Source: Geothermovivens sp964644845 (lineage in GTDB: Bacteria > Zhuqueibacterota > Zhuqueibacteria > Oleimicrobiales > Geothermoviventaceae). Taken from it: a stretch of DNA of 23,570 bases. The translations under genes were made by a program, and so were the position numbers. How positions within the stretch are numbered: the stretch's first letter is position 1; every line of letters begins with the position of its first letter. Under the pieces are notes generated by a model. That model was not told the origin of the DNA. It worked only from the letters and a program-made list of their open reading frames with translations, and did not search any database. The stretch covers positions 1 to 23,570 of the forward strand of contig CAZXXS010000076.1 of the NCBI GenBank assembly GCA_964644845.1. Reading direction: 5' to 3'. Below are positions 1-7,715 of the stretch, one piece after another.

Positions 1-446
1 TGTGTCGGGGTGCCCGAGGCCGAGCCCAGCTGAGGGTGCGCAGGAGCTCGGAAGTTGTCTCAGCGCCGCAGAATCGGGGGACATTCGATTCCAAACACCC
101 ACTCGGTACGTACGATTTCGCCGTTGTCGTTCGTGCCGACCCGCGTTTCCAGAACGCACTGATTTTCTTTCCCCGTCACCAATCACCCCCTTCGGTGTCT
201 CTTTGAGGAGTGGCACTGTGGGGTGTTCACCGTGCAGCAAGTTCTGCACAGAGCACGGACACGCTCAATCTTAGGCGCGCTCTCGAAATCGGGATGTCTC
301 GTTTTTCGCCGGTTCCGAACGGCGAGCGTGGCAGGTGATTTGCACTCGCTGGTGCGAGGACCGCTTTGCCCTGTGGACCGGCCTGCCGAAGATCTTGTTG
401 TTAAGAATCAACAGCGACTCTCAGGCAATCGAATCGGTCCACCCGG

Positions 447-524
447 GGATCGAATCCCCGGTCTGGGGAAAAAGAACCGCCAGCTGAAGGTGCCTTTCGG
501 ACGAGCGTCCGCGTAGACGGACGC
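447..524 (+). repeat. Structured direct repeat, copy 1
   Basis: The core at 467-513 matches 712-758 at 45 of 47 positions, exactly 245 bp apart. The similarity extends upstream to GGATCGAATCC at 447-457 (GGATGGAATCC in copy 2). Two hairpins can form. The first is CTGAAGG (484-490) with CTTTCGG (494-500) around a TGC loop. The second is GCGTCCG (505-511) with CGGACGC (518-524) around a 6-nt loop. One of the two core differences (G499 versus A744) lies in the first stem and keeps the pairing (T-G versus T-A). I do not recognise it as a known riboswitch or REP family. Strand is assigned arbitrarily. Confidence 0.75.
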
Positions 525-690
525 GGAGTTTCTCAGCGGCAGAGTTCACTCCGCTCCGAAGAGACCAAATCGTTTTTCGCCTCCCGTGAGAGATTCCGTA
601 ACGGGTGTCGTTGCCTTTTGGGCACGGGTCCCGCAGATTCAAAAGGGGATGTGGCGACAATTAGGGATTTGGGGATGCTGTTTCGCCTGG

Positions 691-771
691 GGATGGAATC
701 CGGTGGCCGCGGGAAAAAGAAGCGCCAGCTGAAGGTGCCTTTCAGACGAGCGTCCGCGCACGCGGACGCTC
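691..771 (+). repeat. Structured direct repeat, copy 2
   Basis: This is the second copy of the element at 447-524, with its core at 712-758. Its first hairpin is CTGAAGG with CTTTCAG. Its second stem is longer than in copy 1: GAGCGTCCG (748-756) pairs with CGGACGCTC (763-771) around a 6-nt loop, adding two pairs that copy 1 lacks. Outside these hairpins the sequence diverges quickly, so the structured part appears to be the conserved part. It ends 150 nt before the promoter candidate of mlaE, so it is more likely a DNA-level or separate RNA element than part of the mlaE leader. Confidence 0.75.
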
Positions 772-920
772 GAGGCAGTGGCGGAGGTAACCCTCCTGCG
801 GGCAAGCCACAATTCGGGTCCCGCGGGATTCGCTAACACTGATTACCAGCGGCGAGAAAGGTGGTTTCCGGGCGCACGTGGCCCCAGGGAAAAATGTGGG
901 ACGGTTCAGCTTTTAACAGC

Positions 921-949
921 TTGATTTTCAGTGCCGAAACTGGTAACTT
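921..949 (+). promoter_or_regulatory. Sigma70-like promoter candidate for mlaE
   Basis: TTGATT (921-926), 17-nt spacer, TAACTT (944-949). The -10 is a weak match to TATAAT, but the same TAACTT at the same 17-nt spacing follows a TTGACT upstream of the M16 peptidase gene at 7640-7668, which raises its credibility. Transcription would start near 956, only about 6 nt before the ATG at 962 and about 36 nt before the ATG at 992. Confidence 0.4.
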
Positions 950-961
950 CGCTGGCCTGCA

Positions 962-1753
962 ATGGATGGCACAACCCTTTACGTGGCCAGGATGAGACTT
1001 CGACAAAAAGCGTTCACAGTTTTCCGGCACACGTTCCGGTTTCACGAGTTGCTTTTCAAAGCGACGGTTGGCCTCTTTCGGCGTCCACTGTACCTGCAAA
1101 CGATTCTCGAACAGATGGACGCCATCGGTGTGCGGTCGCTTACGATTGTGGGGTTAACATCCTTTTTCACCGGCATGGTTCTGGCCATGCAGAGCGGTGT
1201 TGAGCTGGCGGTCTACGGTGCCAAGATGTACGTGGGCACACTGATCGGGCTCTCGTTGATCCGGGAGCTGGGTCCGGTGTTGACAGCGCTTGTGGTGGCT
1301 GGACGCGTTGGCGCAGGAATCGCTGCGGAACTGGGCTCGATGGCTGTCACAGAGCAAATTGACGCCATGCGAGCGCTGGCCACCGATCCGGTGAAGAAGT
1401 TGGTCTCGACCCGCCTTGTGGCCACGGTTGTCATGTTGCCCATGCTGACGATTGTGGCTGATCTACTCGGTATCCTCGGTGGCTGGTTCGTGGCTGTCAC
1501 GAACCTGGGCATCTCGTCGTCTTTCTACCGTCACACGGTTTTCTACGTGCTGACTTTCGACGACATTTTCATCGGCCTGGTGAAACCCGTGATTTTTGGC
1601 GTGGTGATTGCGACAGTCGGCTGCTACATCGGCATGAACACGACGGGTGGTACACGGGGCGTCGGTCGGTCCACAACGTCGGCAGTTGTTGCGAGCTCGA
1701 TCCTGATCTTTGTCCTGGACTACCTGATCACCAAGCTGATTCTGTCGGTGTGA
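962..1753 (+). CDS. mlaE: MlaE-family lipid ABC transporter permease
   Basis: Permease of an Mla/MCE-type ABC system that moves phospholipid between the outer and inner membranes; it sits in the inner membrane with MlaF and the MCE protein. The 263-residue product has the usual MlaE length and layout: an amphipathic N-terminus, then membrane segments around residues 60-80, 95-120, 150-180, 203-222 and 240-260. The family signature AELGSMAVTEQIDAM (residues 121-135) corresponds to the conserved EIGTMxVTEQIDA loop that contacts the ATPase. The start is uncertain: ATG 962, GTG 983 and ATG 992 are in frame and none has a good ribosome-binding site. If the promoter at 921-949 is real, 992 leaves the more normal leader. 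It ends 4 nt before mlaF, so the two are surely co-transcribed. No MlaA, MlaB or MlaC gene is in the window. Family assignment is firm; substrate is inferred from the family. Confidence 0.93.
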   Translation: MDGTTLYVARMRLRQKAFTVFRHTFRFHELLFKATVGLFRRPLYLQTILEQMDAIGVRSLTIVGLTSFFTGMVLAMQSGVELAVYGAKMYVGTLIGLSLIRELGPVLTALVVAGRVGAGIAAELGSMAVTEQIDAMRALATDPVKKLVSTRLVATVVMLPMLTIVADLLGILGGWFVAVTNLGISSSFYRHTVFYVLTFDDIFIGLVKPVIFGVVIATVGCYIGMNTTGGTRGVGRSTTSAVVASSILIFVLDYLITKLILSV

Positions 1754-1757
1754 CGAC

Positions 1758-2516
1758 GTGATCGCGCTGATCGACATCCAGAAAAGCTTCGACGGTCACA
1801 GGGTGCTCGACGGCTTGACGCTTCGCGTGAAGAGAGGCGAGACGCTGGTTTTGCTGGGCAGAAGCGGCTGCGGCAAGAGCGTGACACTGCGGTTACTCCT
1901 GGGGCTCCTTCAGCCGGACGAAGGACGGATCCTGATCGATGGGCAGGATGTGACGGATTTTGACGAATCTCGCTGGGTCCCTGTGCGTAAGCGAATTGGG
2001 ATGGTTTTTCAAGCTGCCGCCCTGTTTGATTCGCTGACAGTACGCGACAACGTGGCTTACGGCCTTGAAGAACATTCCGATCTTACGGACGAGGAGATCG
2101 ATCAGATTGTGGCGGAGCGGCTCGCGTTCGTTGGGCTTGAAGGCACGCAGGACATGATGCCGTCCGAGCTGAGTGGCGGCATGCGCAAACGCGTTGCCCT
2201 GGCGCGGGCCATGGCCATGAATCCGGAAATCATGTTGTACGACGAGCCGACAACGGGGCTGGATCCGATTACGGCACGCAGCATCAACAAGCTGATTCGC
2301 AAGACGCAGCAAACTTACGGTGTTACGTCGATTGTGGTGACCCACGAACTCGAGTCGGGCTTCAGCGTGGCGGACCGGGTAGCTGTGATGAACGAGGGGC
2401 GCATCCTGTTTGTGGGCACGGTAGACGAAGTGACACGCTGCGAAGATCCGTTTGTCAGGGACTTTCTGGCAGGACCATCATGGCACGAAGAAGAGAACGC
2501 TACGAGATCCGTGTAG
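1758..2516 (+). CDS. mlaF: MlaF-family lipid ABC transporter ATPase
   Basis: Cytoplasmic ATPase that powers the MlaE permease. All nucleotide-binding motifs are intact in the 252-residue protein: Walker A GRSGCGKS (34-41), Q-loop Q85 in GMVFQAAALFD, signature LSGGM (138-142), Walker B IMLYDEP (158-164) with catalytic E163, D-loop GLD (167-169) and H-loop H196. The sequence FQAAALFDSLTVRDNVAYGL is typical of the MlaF/Ttg2A branch rather than other importers. The start is GTG 1758, 4 nt after the mlaE stop. The 3' end overlaps the MCE gene by 37 nt, so translation of the three genes is tightly linked. The order permease-ATPase-MCE is the standard order for this system, which supports a single complex. 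Confidence 0.95.
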   Translation: MIALIDIQKSFDGHRVLDGLTLRVKRGETLVLLGRSGCGKSVTLRLLLGLLQPDEGRILIDGQDVTDFDESRWVPVRKRIGMVFQAAALFDSLTVRDNVAYGLEEHSDLTDEEIDQIVAERLAFVGLEGTQDMMPSELSGGMRKRVALARAMAMNPEIMLYDEPTTGLDPITARSINKLIRKTQQTYGVTSIVVTHELESGFSVADRVAVMNEGRILFVGTVDEVTRCEDPFVRDFLAGPSWHEEENATRSV

Positions 2517-3481
2517 GGTTTTTGATTGTCGTTGCTTTGCTGACCTTGGCGACGACGATTGTCTTTCTGGGGCGTCAGCGAGGCTTCTTGCGGCCGCGGT
2601 ACCATCTGCGCACGCTGATGGAGCGAGTAAATGGCTTGCAGGAAGGCGCGCCGGTGCGCCTCGCTGGCGTTGACGTCGGTACGGTGACGCGGGTGGAATT
2701 TTCGAGTGACCTCGACAACCCGCGCATCGAGGTTACGATGGAGATCGATTACACGGCGAAGAAGTACATCCGCAAGGACAGCCGCGCGCACATCGGCACC
2801 CTGGGATTGCTTGGCGACAAGTTCATTGGCATCACGATGGGGTCGCCAGATGAACCCGAGCTTCAGGATTGGGAGTACATCCAGAGTACTTCGCCGGTGG
2901 ACGTGGAGAAACTAATCGACGAAGGTGTGGAAGTCTTCAACACGCTCAGGAAGAGTTCGCAGAAATTTCACGATCTCACGATAGCGGCAAACCGAATTGC
3001 GACCAAGATCGACGAGGGCCAGGGAACCCTCGGTATGCTCTTGAACGACCCACGCATGTACTTCGATCTCGAGAAACTGGTAACGATGGTTGCCGCATTG
3101 ACGGCCGACGTCCAGTCCGGCTCGGGTACGGCTGCTTTGCTGCTACGTGATTCACAGCTGTACTGGAATCTGAACAACTTGCTGCGTTCCACGTCTTTGC
3201 TGGCGGACTCCCTGCGGGCCGGTAGTGGTACAGTGGGCAAATTGGTGCAAGATCCCGCCTTGTACAAGAACGCAACTCAGCTCCTGGCCACTGTTGATTC
3301 GTTGTCGCGAAGTCTGGACCAGCTTGTCAAGCAGCTACAGAACGAACGCGGCACTTTGGCACGTCTCAGCCGCGACGACTCGCTGTACGTTCGGTTGGTG
3401 AAAGCGATTACCAGTCTGGACAGCCTGGCAACCGACTTGCGCAAGAACCCGAAACGTTACATCAACGTGCGCATTTTCTGA
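2480..3481 (+). CDS. mlaD: MCE-domain (MlaD-type) lipid-binding protein with C-terminal repeats
   Basis: Periplasmic substrate-binding subunit of the Mla-type lipid transporter, anchored by one N-terminal membrane helix. The 333-residue protein has a basic start (ARRRERYEIRVG), a transmembrane helix at about 12-30, and one MCE domain at about 40-125 (GLQEGAPVRLAGVDVGTVTR, then HIGTLGLLGDKFIGIT). A long alpha-helical C-terminal region follows. It contains four copies of a GxGT-x3-L-x2-D-x2-[LM]Y motif starting near residues 180, 214, 248 and 289 (the last reads ERGT), about 34 residues apart for the first three. The end NPKRYINVRIF resembles the C-termini of MCE proteins in FCB-group bacteria. 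E. coli MlaD is only about 180 residues, so the repeat tail is the notable difference. The start ATG 2480 lies inside mlaF (37-nt overlap) and gives a complete membrane anchor. Confidence 0.92.
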   Translation: MARRRERYEIRVGFLIVVALLTLATTIVFLGRQRGFLRPRYHLRTLMERVNGLQEGAPVRLAGVDVGTVTRVEFSSDLDNPRIEVTMEIDYTAKKYIRKDSRAHIGTLGLLGDKFIGITMGSPDEPELQDWEYIQSTSPVDVEKLIDEGVEVFNTLRKSSQKFHDLTIAANRIATKIDEGQGTLGMLLNDPRMYFDLEKLVTMVAALTADVQSGSGTAALLLRDSQLYWNLNNLLRSTSLLADSLRAGSGTVGKLVQDPALYKNATQLLATVDSLSRSLDQLVKQLQNERGTLARLSRDDSLYVRLVKAITSLDSLATDLRKNPKRYINVRIF

Positions 3482-3532
3482 GCGCGCGTTTCCAAGTTCT
3501 TCAGAAAGGCGCGAAGACGCGCTGGAGGTCCG

Positions 3533-5614
3533 ATGAATCAGCGTAAGAAACAAAACGAGAAGAAAGGGCGTCCCCAGGCAGGGGAGAAGCGGTTTCAGTT
3601 TTCCCTTTGGTACGTTTTGGTGGCCATCGTGCTTGTTTACCTGGCCGAAAGCCTTTTCATGCGACCACAGGTGGAGAAAATTCCTTACTCGCAGTTCAAG
3701 GAGCTTCTACGCAAAGGCCTGGTAGTCGAATGTGCCGTGAGCCCTGAGGACATTTCGGGAAGCTATTTGGTGGACGAACCTGACGTTTTGAGGAAGGTAC
3801 ACTTCGACACCGTCGCGGTGAGGGGACTTTCGGGTCCGGACAGCATCATCGTGCGTAGCCGCGTGGACTCTACCGTTCTGGCAGGACTGGTGAAGCAGGG
3901 TAAGGTGAAACAATTTCGCACAGTGCGTGTGGACGATCCTGATCTGGTCAAAGAACTGGAGGCGGCAGGCATCCGCTACGCTGGAAAAGGAAGTGGCGGT
4001 TGGCTCAAGAGCTTGTTGATCGGCGGGGTCTTACCGTTACTTTTGCTCTTCGCGGTTTGGGGGCTCATGTTTCGACGAATGGGGCCGTCGGGCGGGCTCA
4101 TGTCGATTGGCAAGAGCAAGGCCAAGATCTACGTCGAAGGTAAAACAAAAGTAACGTTCAAGGACGTTGCCGGAGTAGACGAAGCAGTCGAAGAGGTGAA
4201 AGAGATCGTCGACTTTCTTCGCAATCCGGCGCGTTTCCAGCGGCTCGGTGGCCGGATTCCCAAAGGGGTGTTGCTCGTGGGGCCTCCAGGGACGGGCAAG
4301 ACCTTACTGGCGCGTGCCGTGGCCGGGGAGGCGGGTGTACCGTTTTTCAGTCTGTCTGGTTCCGATTTCGTGGAAATGTTTGTGGGCGTTGGAGCGGCGC
4401 GGGTAAGGGATCTGTTTCAGCAAGCTGCGCAGAAAGCACCGTGCATTATTTTCATCGATGAACTGGACGCGCTTGGCAAAGCAAGGGGGATCAGTCCAGT
4501 TGCTGGCGGCCACGACGAGCGGGAGCAAACCCTGAATCAGCTGCTCGCTGAAATGGACGGGTTCGACCCGAACATCGGGATCATCATCATGGCTGCCACG
4601 AATCGCCCGGAAATTCTGGACCCAGCCTTGCTGCGCCCCGGGCGTTTCGACCGACAGGTTGTGGTTGATCGGCCAGATCTGAAGGGGCGCGAGGCCATCC
4701 TGAAGGTCCACGCGCGCGGTGTGAAGATCGGTAATGACGTCGACTTCCACGTGCTCGCGGCGCGTACGCCCGGATTTGTGGGGGCGGATCTCGCCAATCT
4801 CGTAAATGAAGCGGCTCTGCTCGCAGCGCGGAAAGGGAAGCGCCGCGTGGAGATGGAAGATTTCGAACAAGCCCTGGATCGTGTGATCGCTGGTTTGGAA
4901 CGCAAGAGTCGGGTGATCAATCCGCGGGAAAAGGAAACGGTGGCCTACCACGAAGCGGGCCATGCGGTGGTGGCGTGTACGTTACCTGGTGTGGACCCTG
5001 TGCACCGGGTGTCGATCATTCCGCGCGGTGTGGCGGCGCTTGGCTACACGCTTCAGCTGCCCACGGAAGATCGCTACCTGATGACCAAGACGGAGCTGCA
5101 GAATCGCCTCAAAGTTCTGCTCGGCGGGCGGGGCGCGGAAGAAATTGTGTTCGGTGAGATCTCGACGGGGGCCCAGAACGACCTGGAGCGTGCTACTCAG
5201 ATTGCCCGTTCGATGGTGGCTGAGTACGGAATGAGTGAGAAAATCGGGCCGGTGAGTTTTGGCGACAATCGACGTGGACTTTTCCTGGGTGCTGAATTCC
5301 CGGGCACGAGACCGTACTCGGAGAGGGTGGCGGCAGAGATCGACAACGAAGTAAAACGCATCGTGGAATCGGCGTACGAGAGCGTGAAGGACTTGTTGCG
5401 CGAACGGCGGGCGGTGCTGGAAAGCCTGGCCAAGCGTCTGCTTGAGAAGGAAGTTGTGGAGTCCGAGGAGTTGCAGGAAATTCTTCGAGAAGCCGAATCC
5501 GGCGGCGACGGGAAACCGGAGGACAAGGGGACAGCACCGGGCGCAAAAGGAGCTCAAGGTGTCGAGGAAGAGGCGGAATCTGCCTCACTTGGTTCCGAGG
5601 AAGGGGCGGCTTGA
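3533..5614 (+). CDS. ftsH: FtsH, ATP-dependent inner-membrane zinc protease
   Basis: Membrane-anchored AAA+ protease that degrades misassembled membrane proteins and short-lived regulators. The 693-residue protein has two membrane helices (about 24-43 and 160-181) flanking a periplasmic domain of about 115 residues. The AAA+ module carries Walker A GPPGTGKT (250-257), Walker B IIFIDE (305-310) and the second region of homology ATNRPEILDP with R368 and R371. The M41 protease domain has the zinc site HEAGH (473-477) and third ligand D550 in STGAQND. The last 40 residues are an acidic, Gly/Glu/Ala-rich tail, probably disordered. ATG 3533 has GGAGG at 3524-3528. It follows mlaD by 51 nt without an obvious terminator, so read-through from the mla operon is likely. 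Identification is certain; linkage to lipid transport as a functional unit is inference. Confidence 0.98.
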   Translation: MNQRKKQNEKKGRPQAGEKRFQFSLWYVLVAIVLVYLAESLFMRPQVEKIPYSQFKELLRKGLVVECAVSPEDISGSYLVDEPDVLRKVHFDTVAVRGLSGPDSIIVRSRVDSTVLAGLVKQGKVKQFRTVRVDDPDLVKELEAAGIRYAGKGSGGWLKSLLIGGVLPLLLLFAVWGLMFRRMGPSGGLMSIGKSKAKIYVEGKTKVTFKDVAGVDEAVEEVKEIVDFLRNPARFQRLGGRIPKGVLLVGPPGTGKTLLARAVAGEAGVPFFSLSGSDFVEMFVGVGAARVRDLFQQAAQKAPCIIFIDELDALGKARGISPVAGGHDEREQTLNQLLAEMDGFDPNIGIIIMAATNRPEILDPALLRPGRFDRQVVVDRPDLKGREAILKVHARGVKIGNDVDFHVLAARTPGFVGADLANLVNEAALLAARKGKRRVEMEDFEQALDRVIAGLERKSRVINPREKETVAYHEAGHAVVACTLPGVDPVHRVSIIPRGVAALGYTLQLPTEDRYLMTKTELQNRLKVLLGGRGAEEIVFGEISTGAQNDLERATQIARSMVAEYGMSEKIGPVSFGDNRRGLFLGAEFPGTRPYSERVAAEIDNEVKRIVESAYESVKDLLRERRAVLESLAKRLLEKEVVESEELQEILREAESGGDGKPEDKGTAPGAKGAQGVEEEAESASLGSEEGAA

Positions 5615-5737
5615 CCTTCAGCAAGATGGTGAGTTGCGTAGCAGTTCGGGCGAACGGGCTGCAAGCAGTTTCTCTCCCCAGTTCCTGCCTTTGTGGAGTT
5701 TCTCCCTGAACTGAACACCGTTCTTACGGAGGGCCCT

Positions 5738-6919
5738 GTGAGAAAAAACGCGCTGGTGTGGGTTGCGATGCTCGCGTGGGCAATTGCTGTGCAGGCCGGT
5801 GAGGGCTTGGAAGCGGAACTGATTTTTCCTCTGCAATCGAAACACGTCCATTCGAGCAGCATCGTACAGGCCCCGAACGGGGATCTCTTAGTGTGCTGGT
5901 ACCACGGCTCCGGGGAACGCTGGGCAGATGACGTGGTCATTCAGGGCGCACGCAGGGTCGTGGGTTCGAAAACGTGGGGTCCGGTTTTCCTGATGGCCGA
6001 CACGCCGGACCTGCCGGACTGCAATCCGGTGCTTTTCATTGACCGTCGGCAGCAACTGTGGCTTTTCTGGGTTGTGGTACGGGCCAACCGGTGGGAGCAG
6101 TCGATCCTGAAGTACCGAATCTCCAGCCACTACCAGGGCAGCGGACCTCCGCAGTGGGATTGGCAGGACATCATCATTCTCAAGCCGGGAGATCGATTTG
6201 CCAGGGCGATCAAGGCGGACTTCGACAGTCTGGGGCTGGAAGAAGGGCTGTGGGCTGAGTACGCGCCGCCATTCCGTCGCCTGATCGAGGAAGCTGCAAA
6301 GGATCCGGTGAAGCGGCAGACGGGCTGGATGACGCGGACACACCCACTTGTCCTTCCAAGTGGCAGAATTTTGCTCCCGCTGTACTCAGACGGTTTTGTG
6401 GTCGGCCTGGTCGCAATCTCGGACGACGGGGGTAGGCACTGGCGGGCGAGCCTGCCCATCGTTGGAGCTGGGCCAAGCCAGCCCAGCCTCCTGCGCAGAC
6501 GCGACGGGACGCTGGTTGCCTACCTGCGGGACGACGGGCCGAAACCGGGGCGAATCCAGCTGTCCGTCTCAAAGGACAACGGGGAAACGTGGTCTGTGGC
6601 GCGGGACACAGACATCCCGAATCCAGGCTCCAGTGTGGAGGCTGTTGTTCTGCGCGACGGACGCTGGCTCATGGCTTTCAACGATGTCGAAGACGGACGC
6701 TACAGTCTGGCTGTGGCTCTGTCCGACGACGAGGGGCGGACCTGGCGTTGGAAGCGCCATTTGGAATTGGATCCGCACCACAAAAGTGCTTTCGCTTACC
6801 CTTCCGTGATTCAGGGAGCCGACGGCAGAGTTCACGTGACGTACTCGTACCAGGTTAGCGGGGGCGAGTCCATCAAGCACGTTTCCTTCGAGCCGGACTG
6901 GATCCTCGAGGGCGAGTAG
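5738..6919 (+). CDS. Secreted BNR-repeat (sialidase-fold) protein
   Basis: Exported protein with a six-bladed sialidase-type beta-propeller. The start is GTG 5738, preceded by GGAGGG (5728-5733); this gives a clean signal peptide (RKNALVWVAMLAWAIAVQA, cleavage near residue 20) in a 393-residue product. An in-frame ATG at 5693 would bury that signal. Numbered from the GTG, three Asp-boxes (SxDxGxxW) are visible: SDDGGRHW at 228-235, SKDNGETW at 278-285 and SDDEGRTW at 329-336. The segment HSSSIVQAPNGDLLVCWYHGSGER near residues 38-61 resembles the start of proteins annotated as exo-alpha-sialidase or BNR-repeat (PF13088-like). The RIP motif of classical sialidases is absent, so substrate and even hydrolase activity are uncertain. 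It follows ftsH by 123 nt. A carbohydrate-active or carbohydrate-binding role is plausible, not shown. Confidence 0.85.
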   Translation: MRKNALVWVAMLAWAIAVQAGEGLEAELIFPLQSKHVHSSSIVQAPNGDLLVCWYHGSGERWADDVVIQGARRVVGSKTWGPVFLMADTPDLPDCNPVLFIDRRQQLWLFWVVVRANRWEQSILKYRISSHYQGSGPPQWDWQDIIILKPGDRFARAIKADFDSLGLEEGLWAEYAPPFRRLIEEAAKDPVKRQTGWMTRTHPLVLPSGRILLPLYSDGFVVGLVAISDDGGRHWRASLPIVGAGPSQPSLLRRRDGTLVAYLRDDGPKPGRIQLSVSKDNGETWSVARDTDIPNPGSSVEAVVLRDGRWLMAFNDVEDGRYSLAVALSDDEGRTWRWKRHLELDPHHKSAFAYPSVIQGADGRVHVTYSYQVSGGESIKHVSFEPDWILEGE

Positions 6920-7639
6920 ACCAGGGGGAGGCTGGCAGGCCCGCCGCGGCGCTACGCTCGTGGGGAACGCACCGAGTTTCCACGGAAACGACCACACTGC
7001 AGCGAGATCCTGCTGTCGGCGCAGAGGGGCTTTGCGGTCGAGCTCAGGTTCGACACGCGGCGACGGCGGGTGCCATCTTTGCCCTGAAAACCGGCCGCTG
7101 GAGGAGCTGACCACGCCACTTTCTGGACATCTCGGGATCGTCACGCCGGCTGAGCAGGTCGCGCTCGACGCCTACCGAGCGCATCAGCCCTTGTCTTGGC
7201 GCGAGGGATGGTCGGAATGCACTTGTGGAACGAGCTGTAGTTGTTGCCCGTTGTTGTGAGCCAGACCTGTGTGCGGAAAAACGCGGTTCTTTTGTCCTGG
7301 GCATAAGGGCTGGCCGATGGCCAGAACACGGGATGGGGTGCGCGAAGGGAAGAACCTGCTTTGCGGCTTGCCTCTTGCGTTTCCGGTTGCCTGGGAGGCG
7401 AATGTCCTCTCACGTCGACCACGCTCCGGGCGAAAAAGCGGTGTCCAGCGCATGTCTTGAAAGGCAAAGCACCTTGTGTGGCGTTGCGCGCAGGCACGCT
7501 ACGACGGTTAGCGGTCGGCTTGCGGTGTTTGCTCCTGTTCCCACGAAGGCTGCCGTTTGGTGAGTGGAGAATGGGCTGTGGGCACCTGAGGGCACAGGGG
7601 GAGCCACGCTTTGCGCGTCCACGTGGCCGGAATCCTACC
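6920..7639. other. Intergenic region without recognisable gene
   Basis: Open frames here are short, overlap on both strands and encode no recognisable motif. No tRNA, classical terminator with T-run, or known riboswitch was seen. A promoter for the downstream peptidase gene lies at its right end. The length, about 0.7 kb between two same-direction genes, is large for bacteria. Confidence 0.5.
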
Positions 7640-7668
7640 TTGACTTGGGAGAGCGGATTGCGTAACTT
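7640..7668 (+). promoter_or_regulatory. Sigma70-like promoter for the M16 peptidase gene
   Basis: TTGACT (7640-7645), 17-nt spacer, TAACTT (7663-7668). The -35 matches five of six consensus positions; the -10 is weaker but identical to the one proposed for mlaE. Transcription would start near 7675, giving a leader of about 40 nt before the TTG start at 7716. Confidence 0.5.
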
Positions 7669-7715
7669 GTCCGTGCGCGAATAAAACTGGGCGAATGGAG
7701 CCTACGGAGGGAGTC

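Larger units (their letters stand above)
1..961. other. Gene-free leader region upstream of mlaE
   Basis: No protein gene is supported here. Open frames exist on both strands, but their translations are rich in Arg, Ser, Pro and Cys, show no family motif and overlap one another, which is typical of non-coding GC-rich DNA. What can be seen is a pair of 47-bp near-identical repeats (467-513 and 712-758, described separately), a short palindrome around 443-462 (stem CCGGGG/CCCCGG), and a sigma70-like promoter at 921-949. The 10-mer CGGGTCCCGC also occurs twice, at 625-634 and 815-824, downstream of each repeat copy. The end of an upstream gene may lie beyond the left edge, but nothing recognisable crosses it. 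Confidence 0.6.

Noticed and set aside
441..465. tRNA T-arm-like sequence with GATCGAATC between CCGGG and CCCGG.
   Set aside because: No acceptor, D or anticodon arm can be built around it on either strand, and the loop does not fit TTCRANY with a 5-bp stem.
962..980. TGGCAC followed by TTTAC, resembling a sigma54 promoter.
   Set aside because: The -12 element does not match TTGC, and it lies at the start of the mlaE coding region.
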